Source: Argentina anserina (taxonomy: Eukaryota; Streptophyta; Magnoliopsida; Rosales; Rosaceae). Taken from it: a stretch of DNA of 64,000 bases. The notes under the pieces were generated by a model that searched no databases, was not told the DNA's origin, and saw only the letters and a list, made by a program, of their open reading frames with translations. The position numbers and the translations under genes were made by a program. Positions 24,795 to 36,189 of the stretch are shown piece after piece. Location of the stretch: assembly GCF_933775445.1 (NCBI RefSeq), contig NC_065877.1, forward strand, positions 9,548,001 to 9,612,000. The letters are read 5' to 3'. Numbering within the stretch: position 1 is the first letter of the stretch; every line of letters starts with the position of its first letter.

Positions 24795-26020
24795 ATTCAC
24801 TGTGAGAATCCACTGCTCTCGAGGAAGCAGTATTCATTTTCCTTTGCTTTGACATAACTGGGCATGGACTCATGGAGAATAAGTCTCGTTTAAATTGATG
24901 GCACAGTCCTTTAGTATTATTTTTAAATATACCCCGTAACAAAGTGCAAATAATCAAAGTATCCAACTACGTTTAGCCCTACATTTATCCTGTAATCTCA
25001 ATTATTGATATTTATATTTACCTCTAATTATTCATAATTAAAGTGTATATAATTTAATTTAATTATTCATTTAAATTGATGCAAGTGTACACCGTGCTAA
25101 GTCTTTTCTTTATAACAAAAAACAAAAACAATTAATAGTGGGTAGTTAACCTATTGATAGTTATTATCCATTTGGAATTTTAGACTGAATTGTAGAATTG
25201 TGACTTTTTTTCTCATTGTATTTTTTCTTTTTATCTTTATATATTATAAATTACAATCATATTTTTTCAATTATAATCAGTTAGATTTTGGAATTTAATA
25301 AATTTTAGACAATTTAGTTAGTTTAAAAATTTAACCAGTCAATATGTCAACTCATTTTTCTATTTTATTAATAAAAAATATGCGACTATTTAAGTGTTTA
25401 TTCGTATATATCTTCGATAAATCAAGTTAAATTATAGTGTGAATAATCTATGTCTAGGATAAAAATTCCACAATTGCACCAGCATATCGATCTAGTGCGC
25501 CTCTCCTTCTCCTCTCACTCACAATCCACCATGTCCTCTTCTCATGAAGATGTCACCGCATACTTGTCAATGCTCTTGGTTGCAACTTACAATTGCTGAT
25601 CATGATGTTTTTGCAATCTCACACATGGATTATGAGGAGGAGATTCGAACCAACACGGGCGTACTCTTAATTTCCATATTTTTGATTATCAAAATCTTTT
25701 GTGTGCGATTTTCTTAGATGTTGGGCTATGAACTGTTGAAGGCAATTGATAGTTGAGCAAAGAAGTAGGTCAACATATTGGTAGATTGTCATTCTAATAT
25801 TTAAGCAATGGCAATTGAGTAAGCAAAACAAATCAATGATGATATCTTTTGTTTGTTTGATTTATAAATAGTCATAGCGTGAGCTACAACTCCGGGGCCG
25901 GAAGAAATTTACGGTATGGTCTCTTTCTAAGGGGCGTTTTTTACGAGTTGAACTTCAAACCAAGAAACTCATATCATTTTAGCAGCCTGGCATATTTTCA
26001 CTGGACCAACTTCATTAGGC
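24487..26020. other. Upstream region of the pectate lyase gene and spacer
   Basis: The first 300 bases form the promoter side of the lyase gene and include the (GA) microsatellite listed separately. The rest is very AT-rich with no coding pattern up to the SINE at 26033. Confidence 0.55.
24751..24792. repeat. (GA)n microsatellite upstream of the pectate lyase
   Basis: An uninterrupted GA run of about 42 bases lies about 265 bases before the lyase start codon. GA/CT tracts near plant transcription starts can bind BBR/BPC factors; that use here is only a possibility. Confidence 0.9.
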
Positions 26021-26032
26021 TTTTGTTTGTAC

Positions 26033-26280
26033 TTTTTTTTTATACAAAAAATTTAAGTGAGAGTTTGGTTACGCTACACCACCATCGCTACGACAAACTC
26101 ACTATCTTAACTTTAAATGACTTACTACATACATGTACTGTCACACAACCTTCATGTATAGATTTCCCTCTGAGAATTTACAGATCGTGAATCAACAAGA
26201 CCTGCTAGCAGCGGAGATCGAACATGTGTGGGTAATACACCTTAAATCTACCCCTTGCCAACTGAGCCAAATCTTATCAT
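26033..26280 (-). mobile_element. tRNA-derived SINE (248 bp) with target duplication
   Basis: On the minus strand the element opens with a Pol III A box TGGCTCAGTTGG (26269-26258). A B box TGTTCGATCTCC (26224-26213) follows about 33 bases later. It ends in an A-rich tail (26041-26033, poly-T on the plus strand). The flanks carry a 12-bp direct repeat with one mismatch, TTTTGTTTGTAC at 26021-26032 and TTTTGTTTATAC at 26281-26292. Promoter boxes, tail and duplication together make a complete, fairly old SINE insertion. Confidence 0.8.
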
Positions 26281-26659
26281 TTTTGTTTATACTCTGTAGT
26301 CTCTCTATATAGAAAGTGAAAATTTTAAGAACCATACCCGAAAAATGCCTCACTCTAAATTAAGGGTAATTTAGTTTCGTTAACTTCAAAACGGTACACA
26401 ACGTATAGATTTCGATCCAATATTTGTACCTATCGTTAATCCATTCGTTTTTTTTTTTCATAATTTTCCGTCTATTTTGCAAGGGTAATTGTGTCCATCA
26501 TCATTTTCACCTCTCTCGAGTCCGCTTCCGCAACTCCATGTCTCCATCCACTGCGACTAAACCCTCAATCGTCGTATTACCATCTGAGCCTCCGACCTCC
26601 CAACCAACGCCGCCAAAACCGACACCCCCATGTGCCCCACCCCCTTCACTAACACCTCC

Positions 26660-27120
26660 GCCTTCCAACAACCCCTCCCAACACCCTCCCGACTTCATCG
26701 TCATCGACATCTTCCACAGTTTGGGCTTCTGACATCCGACTACCTCAGAATCTCAAGAATTGTCTTCAAAAGGAATGAGTTCTTCTCCCATTGTGTTACA
26801 TCAATCGATTTGGGCCGTATTAGAAAGTGGGTTCCGATTTGAAGTTATCTGTGTTCCGGGGTCTTTTGATCGGGTCAAAATGACGAGGTCTTAACTCCCA
26901 ATTTTTGCCAGACACAATAGTACATTGGAAGACAAGAGCTTTAGGGTTGTGGTGAACAACTTCTTTGAGTTGGAGTCGAGGTATATTGATTAACTCAAGA
27001 ATGATTTGGGGAGCGGGATTGATTCGGTTTCTCTATGCAATAGAGCGAAGCTGTTAAGTCTGAAAGAGGCAGAGCTACTTCAATTGACAAGGAGATATGA
27101 AAGTAGTGCTTGAATTGGTT
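26660..27120 (+). pseudogene. UDP-glycosyltransferase (GT1) pseudogene fragment
   Basis: Broken reading frames show pieces of a plant UGT in order. HPPDFIVIDIF (about 26680) is followed in another frame by RISRIVFKRNEFFSHCV (about 26745-26800), then VPGSFDRVKMTRS, a stop, LPIFARH, and VVVNNFFELESRYID (to about 26990) ending in another stop. The ordering and spacing match the N-terminal half of UGTs (the acceptor-binding domain up to the NSF.ELE motif). The PSPG donor-binding box is not found downstream. At least two stops and one frame change show it is dead. The C-rich stretch just upstream (26560-26680) may be a degraded part of the same gene. Confidence 0.65.
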
Positions 27121-30100
27121 GGATTAGATTATTCAAAGAAACCCAACTTGGTTGGGGTTGGGAGGGAATTTGAGACAGATAAATGGTCTCTAGCATGTTC
27201 TCTAGATTAGGAGGGATTTTGATAGACTTGCGCAGTGCATACAATGAATTGGCCAGAGAAGGGGAAATACACTATTACCCTTGCAAAAGAAAGAGAAAAC
27301 TCTGCAACAACGAAGAGTTGACGACATGTACATATATTGAGTAAGTTATAGACGTCGTGTACTTTTTTGAAATTAACAAAATTAAATTACCTTTAATTTA
27401 GAATGTTGCATTTGTGAGGTATGGAAGTATGGTTCTTAAAATTTTCACAAATAGAAATTTCCTTATTTCTTTGATCAAATCCAAATAGTTTTGTACACTA
27501 TGACATGCTTCCATACGGTTGTTAGTGGGTTATCAGTTCACGAGTCCAAACGGCTAATTTAACGTGGCAAACTGTGAACAAGTATATATTAACTCGCCGC
27601 ATGGGCTGGTTAATTTAGACAATAAAATGCTGACGCGGCACCATGTTATTGGAGACTTGCTAGCTACGGTTAATGCTGTAAAAAAGTTAGGTATTGAGGA
27701 GTTAGTATATCGGGGCGTCTTGAGCCGGACAGCTTGACTTCTGGTCGTCCAATACCTAACTATAAAAAATTATTGCACTACTGAGAACTGAGTCTACTGA
27801 CTATTGACTACTACTACACAGTCCTTGACTACGGGTTCTTGCATGCGCAGCACTGTTAAGCTCGTGGGATGATCCAGTAATCCCTGAACACTATTCTACT
27901 GTGCACACTTCAACTTTGACCACACCAGACCTTGTAGTAGTCACCTCACTTCTCCAGTCAGTTTATTTCTTGATTTCTTTAATTCAAGCAATGACGCGAG
28001 GATTGCGAGCCACCTCAATTGGCTCCATGAAAACGGTAGTCTAGCAACTTGGGTCGTCTTCCTTTCATCATGCAGTTTTGTTTCGATGCCTGCCAGAGTC
28101 CCAGTTCTAGTTCAGAACCCTCTTCATGAGCTTTTACTATACCCAGTAGTTATGACCTAGCTATGAGTGGAATCTGGGTTGGTTTAGAACTCGGAAGAGA
28201 ATGGCCCACATTATAAAGTTTTACAGAGTATTGTGATCGAATAGTAAATAACCCCATTAGGCAGCAGTAATGGATGAAGCAATATCCAGATTCGAGATGC
28301 TAGAATTAGTTAATGGAACGGAGCCTTCTCCTGCGGATGCGGGAACAAATTGATCAGAACAGAGCTCCCCCTTTTTCTTCGACATGGTTCTTTTCTTGGA
28401 CACAAGGGTCCCTAGTCCCTACGCTTACCAATTATAATAGGAAAGAGATTTGGCGTATCAGACATGAGCAAGAATACATAAATAATTAAAATACGATGCT
28501 TTATTGGTTTTCAAATTGACAGAAGCCCCCTAGCTAAACCTAACATAATGATCGATCATTATCTACAAAGTACGAATCGAACAATGCCCTAGGCCGACCC
28601 TGTTAATCATATTTATATCCATGTGCTTTCATTGTAGCATGCACCCTTTGGCTATTACTTTTTGTTCTTTCTTATGCATTGTTTTAATTCCAGAATCGTC
28701 CTTGATGATTCTATCATAGATTGCATGAATCTCGCAGTCATGGAAACTTGTTAGATGTTTAAGGTTTTAGACAAATTATTATTCATCTGATATAATGTAG
28801 TTTGGCAAATTCATATATAATTGTAAATCAAAGATTAAGCTCAAAATATTGGAAGGAAGCAATTGCACCCTGGTATCTGATGAGAAAGCAAGGTAGCTAG
28901 TTAGACTTTAGATACCTGATGTCAGATTCGCATGCATCCCATCTGTATCAATTACATTATACACTCATGCTATAGACTATCACGGATTTGAGAAGACAAA
29001 GTTACGTACAAGTGTACAACACCAATTTCAGAGAATTAGACAAGTTGGGTGGTCCTTTGTTGAATATTTTAGTTAGAAGGGAATTGTATTCATATTCCTT
29101 TTCTCTCCAACATGTAAAGCATAATACTCCCTTCTGCAACTTTAACTGCAACCAGGAGTCCAGGACCCTTCACCCTTCAGTTTATAAAAAACATTTCAAA
29201 ACTGTACATATGCCCCCACTTCTAGGGCTTCATCAGCTTTCGATAACCTTCACCGATTCGCATCCGGCAAATTTAACTAACCTAAAATCCGGCGGCCGTA
29301 GTGCACATGAATGGAGTACCATAGGATTTCAGGTTGCATAACAAGCAACCAAAACAGGCGTACACCGTATACAAACCCGAAACCCATTTTAGATTACTTT
29401 AAAACAATATACTACTATACTAGTGTCTATAATGAGGGTTATTCCTAAAATCTATATGATATCTCATTATTATCTCACATCGTTCATACGATATATAAAT
29501 TATAGTGATGCATGCGTCCATACTTGTATACGTTTTAAATTGTAGTTCTTTTATAGGTAAAGGGCGAGAATTTTCTAAAGAGCACGCTTCTTCTTTTCTT
29601 TCTACGCACGGTATCTGGGACTAAAATGAATATATCTGCTTTGGATAATGTCGATTTATTTTTGAGGCTGTTGAAAATTGAAATGATTGGGGTAGTGAAA
29701 GAAACGAGCAAGTGTCTCGACGGCCCACTTCGCTCGTATACATTAACGTTTGCTATCAATCACTTTTTGACTCTAATTACTCGTTAGGTCCTACATCCTT
29801 GACTGACAGAAGAAGCTTATATCATGCTGCCAGTTCCAGACTTCCAGTAAAGGATCGATACGACTATATGAGGTTCCCAGTACCAGATCCAATTATTTGA
29901 AATAGTACGTCGAAAGTCGAAAGTCGATATTCAAAGTTTCAAACTGAACTATCTAACTTGATCGATTCCATTAGCTCTAGAAAGATTAGATCAATTACAA
30001 CACCCTGAATCACTGATTATTGCAGCAAATAATGATAGTGTCGAATGTGAAGCTCCATCATTTTGGTGAAGGCTGTGTGGCGTCCTTTCTTGCAGCGTCA

Positions 30101-30238
30101 CACCGCACCAACTCACCAACCAAGTATATCATAATATGAATCATCAAGATTTTAACTTCATATTAATGATTTTATGACTACTGGACTGCGCTTTAGTTTG
30201 AATAACCAATTACTGACGTTTTTCATATTACAGGCCCA
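27121..30238. other. Intergenic, no supported gene
   Basis: Three kilobases of spacer. A short inverted repeat (GTTAGGTATTG at 27686-27696 and its complement at 27750-27760) could form a hairpin. On the minus strand 28420-28268 a 42-codon frame starting MSKKKGELC and ending at a stop looks exon-like, but it is too short to assign. No other structure is recognised. Confidence 0.5.
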
Positions 30239-30320
30239 CTCATCTGCGGGATTAAAATTAAGGGACAAAAAGATATGAAATCAACACAGCCGTTGGATGT
30301 GAATTATGTTGATCAAATGG
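30239..30320 (+). repeat. Left arm of an 82-bp inverted repeat around the retroelement block
   Basis: Bases 30239-30320 match the reverse complement of 40512-40593 at about 87 percent without gaps, by eye (shared cores TAAAATTAAGGGACAA, CCGTTGGATGTGAATTA and TGATCAAATGG). The pair looks like the terminal inverted repeats of an older DNA element (MITE or short MULE) of about 0.9 kb. The copia element later landed inside it. No convincing target duplication was found outside the arms. Confidence 0.6.
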
Positions 30321-30621
30321 CTAAAGGAGCGATCGGCTTCTCTTGCTCCCTCACCCAATCTCGTTTCTGTCATAGCTCATCCTCATTTTTTTTCCTTTCT
30401 TCCGAGCTTCACCAGTCAAGCTTCATCTTGCTCATTTTGATTGAATTCTTCTTTTTGTCTTACCCAATCTCTTACTACACCTTAGAGGTCCATGAAGAAT
30501 TAAGCTTTCATCTCTAAACCCACTTTAATTTTCCATTTTAGTGCATCCTAGATGGTTGCAATTGAAAATAAATCAGGGCTACAAAAGAATAGAAGTGATC
30601 AGAAAAATTTGGGGGAGAGAG

Positions 30622-30659
<38 letters not shown>

Positions 30660-30751
30660 ACTTGGGGGAATTGGGGAATAAATGAACGAACTTTTGGAGG
30701 CGATTGAGGAAAGTGTCAAGGAGGAATCTTGAATGGGATTGGAGGAGTATC

Positions 30752-31137
<386 letters not shown>

Positions 31138-31140
31138 CTC

Positions 31141-31868
31141 CCTCTCAATCTCAGCAGGGGACATGATGCTGAGATTGCTGCAGTGAGTATAGAAGATTGG
31201 ACTATGCAGCCCCTTAGTAAACACATCAGCTGTTTGATATTCAGTAGGCACATACTGAAGCACCAGATCATGTTTCTGCACCATTTCTTTCACAAAATGG
31301 AAGTTGTTATCAAGGTGTTTAATGCGAGAGTGAAATACCGGATTTGAACACAATGCTAGAGCTCATAGATTATCACATCTTATAAGAGGAGGAGCTGGAA
31401 CCTTGATATGCAAGTCACACAAAACGTGTCTAATCCATGAAATGTCTGCAGCAATATTGGCAAGAGCCCTGTACTCGGCCTCTGTTGAACTCCTTGACAC
31501 TGAACTTTGTTTCTTGGACTGCCAAAACCGTGAGGTTGAGCCATATACACTTCTTCCTTCAACTCTCCATGCAAAAAGACATTCTTGACATCTAATTGTC
31601 TCAATTCCCAACCATTCATTGCAGCAAGGGTCAAAATGATTCTCATTGTACTGTGTCTCACTACAGGACTGAAAGTCTCATCATAATCTAGACCTTTTTC
31701 TTGTGAGTACCCTTGAGCTACAAGTCTAGCTTTGTACCTAGAAATTGATCCATCTGGATTCTTCTTAATTTTAAAAATCCATTTACTGCCAACAATATTC
31801 TTATTTTCTGGAAGAGGAATAAGATCCCAAGTACCTTGTTTATTTAAGGCTGAAATTTCTTCTTTCAT
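31141..31868 (-). pseudogene. copia reverse transcriptase / RNase H remnant
   Basis: The start of the reverse transcriptase is clear (from 31868: NKQGTWDLIPLP, GSKWIFKIKKNPDGS, ARLVAQGYSQEKGLDYDETF, QLDVKNVFLHGEL and VYMAQPHGF). Directly after the last motif, near 31525, the sequence jumps to the RNase H end (SKKQSSVSRSSTEAEYRAL, ADISWIRHVL, and EYQTADVFTKGL in a shifted frame). The intervening part of the domain, including the YVDD catalytic motif, is missing. The loss is probably a little over 1 kb judged from family length. Confidence 0.9.
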
Positions 31869-31918
31869 GGCAATATCCCACTCATGTACTCCAGCTGCAC
31901 TTTTAAATGACTTTGGTT

Positions 31919-33050
31919 CTATTGGATCATAGACATCTGCATGAGCTGTAAAACCACTAAAAATGGCAATTCATCATAAACTTTCTGATGAGCAATGCAA
32001 GAGTAGGCACAAAAATCTTCAAACACTTTGTTCTTCACAATTCTATTTTTTGCTCTAGTTAACATGGAATGATTATTATAAGCTTGAGCTTCATCTTCAA
32101 CAAACATCAACTCATGGGGAAGAGGTAGATTAGGATTATTATCTACACCATTATTCAGCACATCATAATTCACTACTACATTGTTCCCAATAATTCCAAC
32201 ATTGTCAACAAACTCAACAGTTCCTTCATTTTCAGCAATTCTCACAGTTTCAGCATTTCCAAAAGTTCCAGCTTTTTCCGTAAAACCAACAATACTAGAA
32301 TTCCCTGCATTTTCAGAAGTTCCAGTATTTTCAGCAAATTCAGCAGTTCCGGCTGTTTCAGAAAAGTCAGCAGTTCCAGCATTTTCAGCAAATTCACCAG
32401 TTCCAGCTTTTTCAGAAAAGTCAGCAGTTTCAGTTTCAGAAGCACTACTGGCAATACTCCCCCTTGCAGCCAAAACTGGAGAAACAGATGAAGGATGCAC
32501 ATACGGAATTGAAGCAGACACCAAAGGTGAAAAACGTCTAGTTCTCAAATTAGAATAACTAGAGGACTGAGAAGGCAAACTATGAAAACGAAAAGTGTCT
32601 TCATCATGAATCACATGTCTACACATCCATAGCTTGTTCTGTTCAATATTGTAACAAAACACACCTTTGTAACCAAGAGCATACCCCAAAAATACACATT
32701 GTGCCGATCTGGCATCCAATTTGTCCTTCGCATAAGGTCTGATATATGGGAAGCAAGCAGAGCCAAATATTATGAGAAATTTAATATCAGGAATAGTGCC
32801 AAAGAACGCAAAAAATGGAGACTACATACCAAGGGATTTGCAAGGCATTCTATTGATCAGAAAAGCAGCATGAGCAATAACATGATACCAAAAAGGTTTG
32901 CACAATTTTGCTGCAACCAAAAAGGTAACACAAGTCTCAACCAAATGTCTATTCTTTCTCTCAGCAACACCATTCTGCTGAGGTGTATGTGGACAAGTAA
33001 TCAGATGTAGAATACCTTTGCTATCCAGAAAATTAATAAACCCTTTGCTC
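31919..33050 (-). pseudogene. copia integrase C-terminal part and linker
   Basis: From about 33050 the integrase core continues in a different frame from the upstream part (text such as HTPQQNGVAERKNRH is readable), then returns at 32719 with DARSAQCVFLGYALGYKGVF, the usual end of copia integrase. The linker to reverse transcriptase (about 32450-32190) is an unusual run of short peptide repeats of the type FAENAGTADFSE, listed as a finding. Confidence 0.85.
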
Positions 33051-34919
33051 TGTATTCTCCTCCACCATCAGTTTGAAGAGACTGAATAGCAAAATGAAAT
33101 TGAGTGTGCACAAAATTATAGAATTTCACAAATGTGGGATAAACATCTGATTTATTAATAAGAGGATAGCGCCACACAAACTTTGTATAGTCATCAATGA
33201 AAGTTACATAATATTTGTAACCTTCAATAGACAAACATGGAGCAGGACCCCATACATCTGAGTGGACTTTTTGAAAAGGAGTAACTGATTTAGATTGAGA
33301 TGAAGGAAAAGGTAATATATGCATCTTGCCAGAGAGACAAGCAATACATACACTACTAGACGAATCAACATCACACTTTATTTTAGACAAAGAAAGCATT
33401 CGAGAAACAACTTCAGCAGATGGATGCCCCAATCTTTGATGCCACAATGAATACTTCACTGCAGAGCCAATAAAAGCAGTAGGATTTGAGGTTGCAGCTT
33501 GCTTTATTCTCTTTGAATTGAACAAAAACAGCCATTCAGGACTACTCTTTCCTTGATATGATATTGCCTTGGAGGTTTTGTCCTGCACACATATATCAGT
33601 GTCATCCATGACTACAAAGCACCTATTGTCTTTGCACAACTTGTTAAAGGACAACAAGTTAACAGCTAGACTAGGGACATGAAGTACATTGTTAAGTTTA
33701 AAAGTATGGTTTGAAGGAGTAAGAGAAGCAGTGCCAATATTTTGAATATTCAAACCTTCCCCATTACCAATAGTGATGGAGTTGGTGGATTCATAAGGTT
33801 GTGCAATGGCCAAGTTTCTGAGATCAGAGGTCATGTGATGTGTAGCACCAGTATCTCCTATCCAAACATCACTGCTCTGAGAGCTAGAGGCACCACCATG
33901 GGACTGAGCAGTCATAGCAGTCAAAGTAGCAGAATGTTGAGCTCCTTGAAATGCATAATTATTCCTATGCTGATAGTCTAGAGCTGCATGACCTCTGCCT
34001 CCACAAATTTGACACACAAGAGAAGTAACATTGGAGTTGCAGTTTAGAGCAGTGTGACCCTTTTTGCAACAGATTTGGCACTCAGGAACAGCCACTAACT
34101 GTGTTCTGTTCTCAGACTGAGGTTGTCTGTAGTTTGTAGATTCAGGATTATTGTAGCACACACTTGCAATATGTCCCTTCATGTTGCAAAAACTGCAGAT
34201 AGAATTCTGATAGCAGTCACTAGCAATATGACCTCTTTTGCTGCAAATATGGCACTCTCTTGGATTAGAATACTGTTGTTGCTTGCTACCATTGCCATTC
34301 CAACTGGAGAACTGTCCCTGCTTAGCACTATTATCATTCCACACACCCTTGCCTTTATCACTCCCATAGCCATTGGTATTGCCATTTCTTCTAAAGTTGT
34401 TGTTACCTCCTCTAGCAACCATAGCTGACATCAAGTTTGAAGAAGAAAACTGAGCTTCATTATCTCTTTCTGCAGCTAGCAACTGAGCACTTAAGTCTTT
34501 AAGACCAATGGAGTTGTCTCTTGCCCTGATCACAGTCTTGATCATTGCATACTCATTAGGCATGCCATTCAAAATAACCACAACAATATCTTCATCCAGC
34601 ATAGTAACTCCCACAGAGCTAAGTTGATCTCTAGCATGCTTGATGCACTGCAAAAACTTGTCAATAGAATCATATCCCTCCTTGATAGTTTGAAGGCAAG
34701 TCTTTAGCTGCATAATGCTAGCTCTAGAAATTGAGGAAAACTGTTCCTGCAATGCAGCCCATGCTTCTCTTGAAGACTTACTCGCCACTATAATGTCCAT
34801 GACATCATCATCTAAAGTGGCCATCAAAAAACTGAGTAAAGCTTTATCAACAATTTTCCACTGCTTATAGGCTACAGTCACTTCGCTTGTCACAACACCT
34901 TGATCAGACAACACATATC
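33001..34919 (-). pseudogene. copia gag (C-terminal part), protease and integrase
   Basis: A single long frame. The gag part begins at the young element's insertion point with YVLSDQGVVTSE, followed by EAWAALQEQF. It carries CCHC zinc knuckles CHICSKRGHIASDC, CSFCNMKGHIASVC and CQICCKKGHTALNC, and a fourth copy ending in Tyr. The protease motif is WIGDTGATHHMTSD. The integrase zinc-binding part is LWHQRLGHPSAEVV with CIACLSGK, and the core starts HSDVWGPAP and continues YYVTFIDDYTKFVW to SLQTDGGGEY. After that the frame breaks. These are retrotransposon proteins for self-copying and are not host genes. Confidence 0.92.
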
Positions 34920-34924
34920 TAGGA

Positions 34925-35392
34925 TGTTAACGTAGTGATTACCAGATGGGTGATTGATCACACGGTTAGCTATTAGTGAGTGTAAGTTTGACACGAGAAG
35001 TATAGTGGTTCACCTCCCTCTCTTGGGGTAGGCTACGTCCACTTGAATCCACTAGTATTGGCAAATAGCCTTCAGTTATACATGTAGTGATCCCCCCTCT
35101 AAGTGGGATGATGGGTCTCTTTTATAGGTGAGGGAACCCCTCTCATTTACATATTCTTCAATGTGGGACAAGTGCCCCTCTAGGCTTACTATAGAGTCAT
35201 CTTAATGAGGTCGGAAAGGTGACTTCCCGGTGGTGTCTTGGTGAGTTCCGACTATCATTGGAAAGCTTGTATGACGAGGTACACTATGAATATCATGGTT
35301 GAGCCACATAGTGATTTGTAGATCCGCCTAGAGAGTGATGCTTATGCTCGGTGGCATGCCATACTAGCTCTGTGCTAGTAGGGGTGCCAACA
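34925..35392 (-). repeat. 3' LTR of the nested non-coding LTR element (468 bp)
   Basis: Starts TGTTAACGTAGTG and ends GGGGTGCCAACA on the plus strand. It is identical to 38468-38935 except for one base (A against G in CATCTT[A/G]ATGAGG). Target duplication TAGGA is at 34920-34924. The adjoining 35393-35405 reads, on the minus strand, as a polypurine tract GCGGGGGGACA, which fixes this copy as the 3' LTR. Confidence 0.95.
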
Positions 35393-35405
35393 TGTCCCCC
35401 CGCAG
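35393..35405 (-). promoter_or_regulatory. Polypurine tract of the nested LTR element
   Basis: On the minus strand GCGGGGGGACA abuts the 3' LTR. This is the expected place for the plus-strand primer of reverse transcription. Confidence 0.75.
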
Positions 35406-36189
35406 TCCCTAAGTAAGAGGAACTTCTTGCTTGGGGAGTTTATCAATCAACATGTCACCGAGCATAAGTGTCCGGGCGGTGGCATACCCCTACCAGTCCC
35501 CGAACTCCTTAAGCAAGAAGAGACTCTCAAACCTGCAAAACAAAGATAAAAGCATATGTGCACGAAGTATGTCTGTTGTTATGGATAGCATAACAATGTA
35601 TGGGCGCGATGTGTGTTTGACACATGATGATGCGTGTGTATGTATGGTCCCGAATATGATATAGTACGCGAGTGTGCATAAGTCCCCGAAACCCCTAGTC
35701 AGCGAGGCGGTTTCGAGTGATATGGCTTATGTGTGCGGTGTGCTTAGGCGAAGTAGTCTAGCGTGATGGCGCTTTGGACTAATATGGCCGCTACGGGTGA
35801 GTGTGGCTTTTATATGCCAATATGGCCTTTGAAGGCTAGTGAGACCTCTATAGGCTGGTGCGTCCTATATTGCAGTGTGCGTAGGACGGCGTTGAGCCAC
35901 TGCGGGCGTAATGTGTCCATCTTAGTGCAAAATTTTGCACGTAGGACGTCTGAGCACTAACATAGAGCGTTGTGCATCCATCTTAGCGTAGTGACCTACG
36001 TGTAGGACGTCTTTTGGACGTTGAATTAGAGCGTGGTGCGTCAATCATAGCGTAATAGGTTACGCGTATGACGTCTTTTTGGCGTTGAATTAAAGCGTGG
36101 TGTCAATCATAGCGTAATAGGCTACGCGTATGACGTCTTTTTGGCGTTGACATTCGAGCGTAAAGCTACTATCGTAGCGTAGTGAGCTT

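Noticed and set aside
26213..26275. tRNA gene on the minus strand
   Set aside because: The A and B boxes are present, but cloverleaf pairing is not apparent and the A-rich tail plus target duplication show a SINE.
28268..28420. C-terminal exon of an unknown protein on the minus strand (MSKKKGELC...)
   Set aside because: Only 42 codons, with no family, no clear upstream exon and only a weak acceptor.
31919..31930. Host gene between the copia pol fragments
   Set aside because: All open frames from 31.1 to 34.9 kb read as parts of one copia polyprotein or its antisense.
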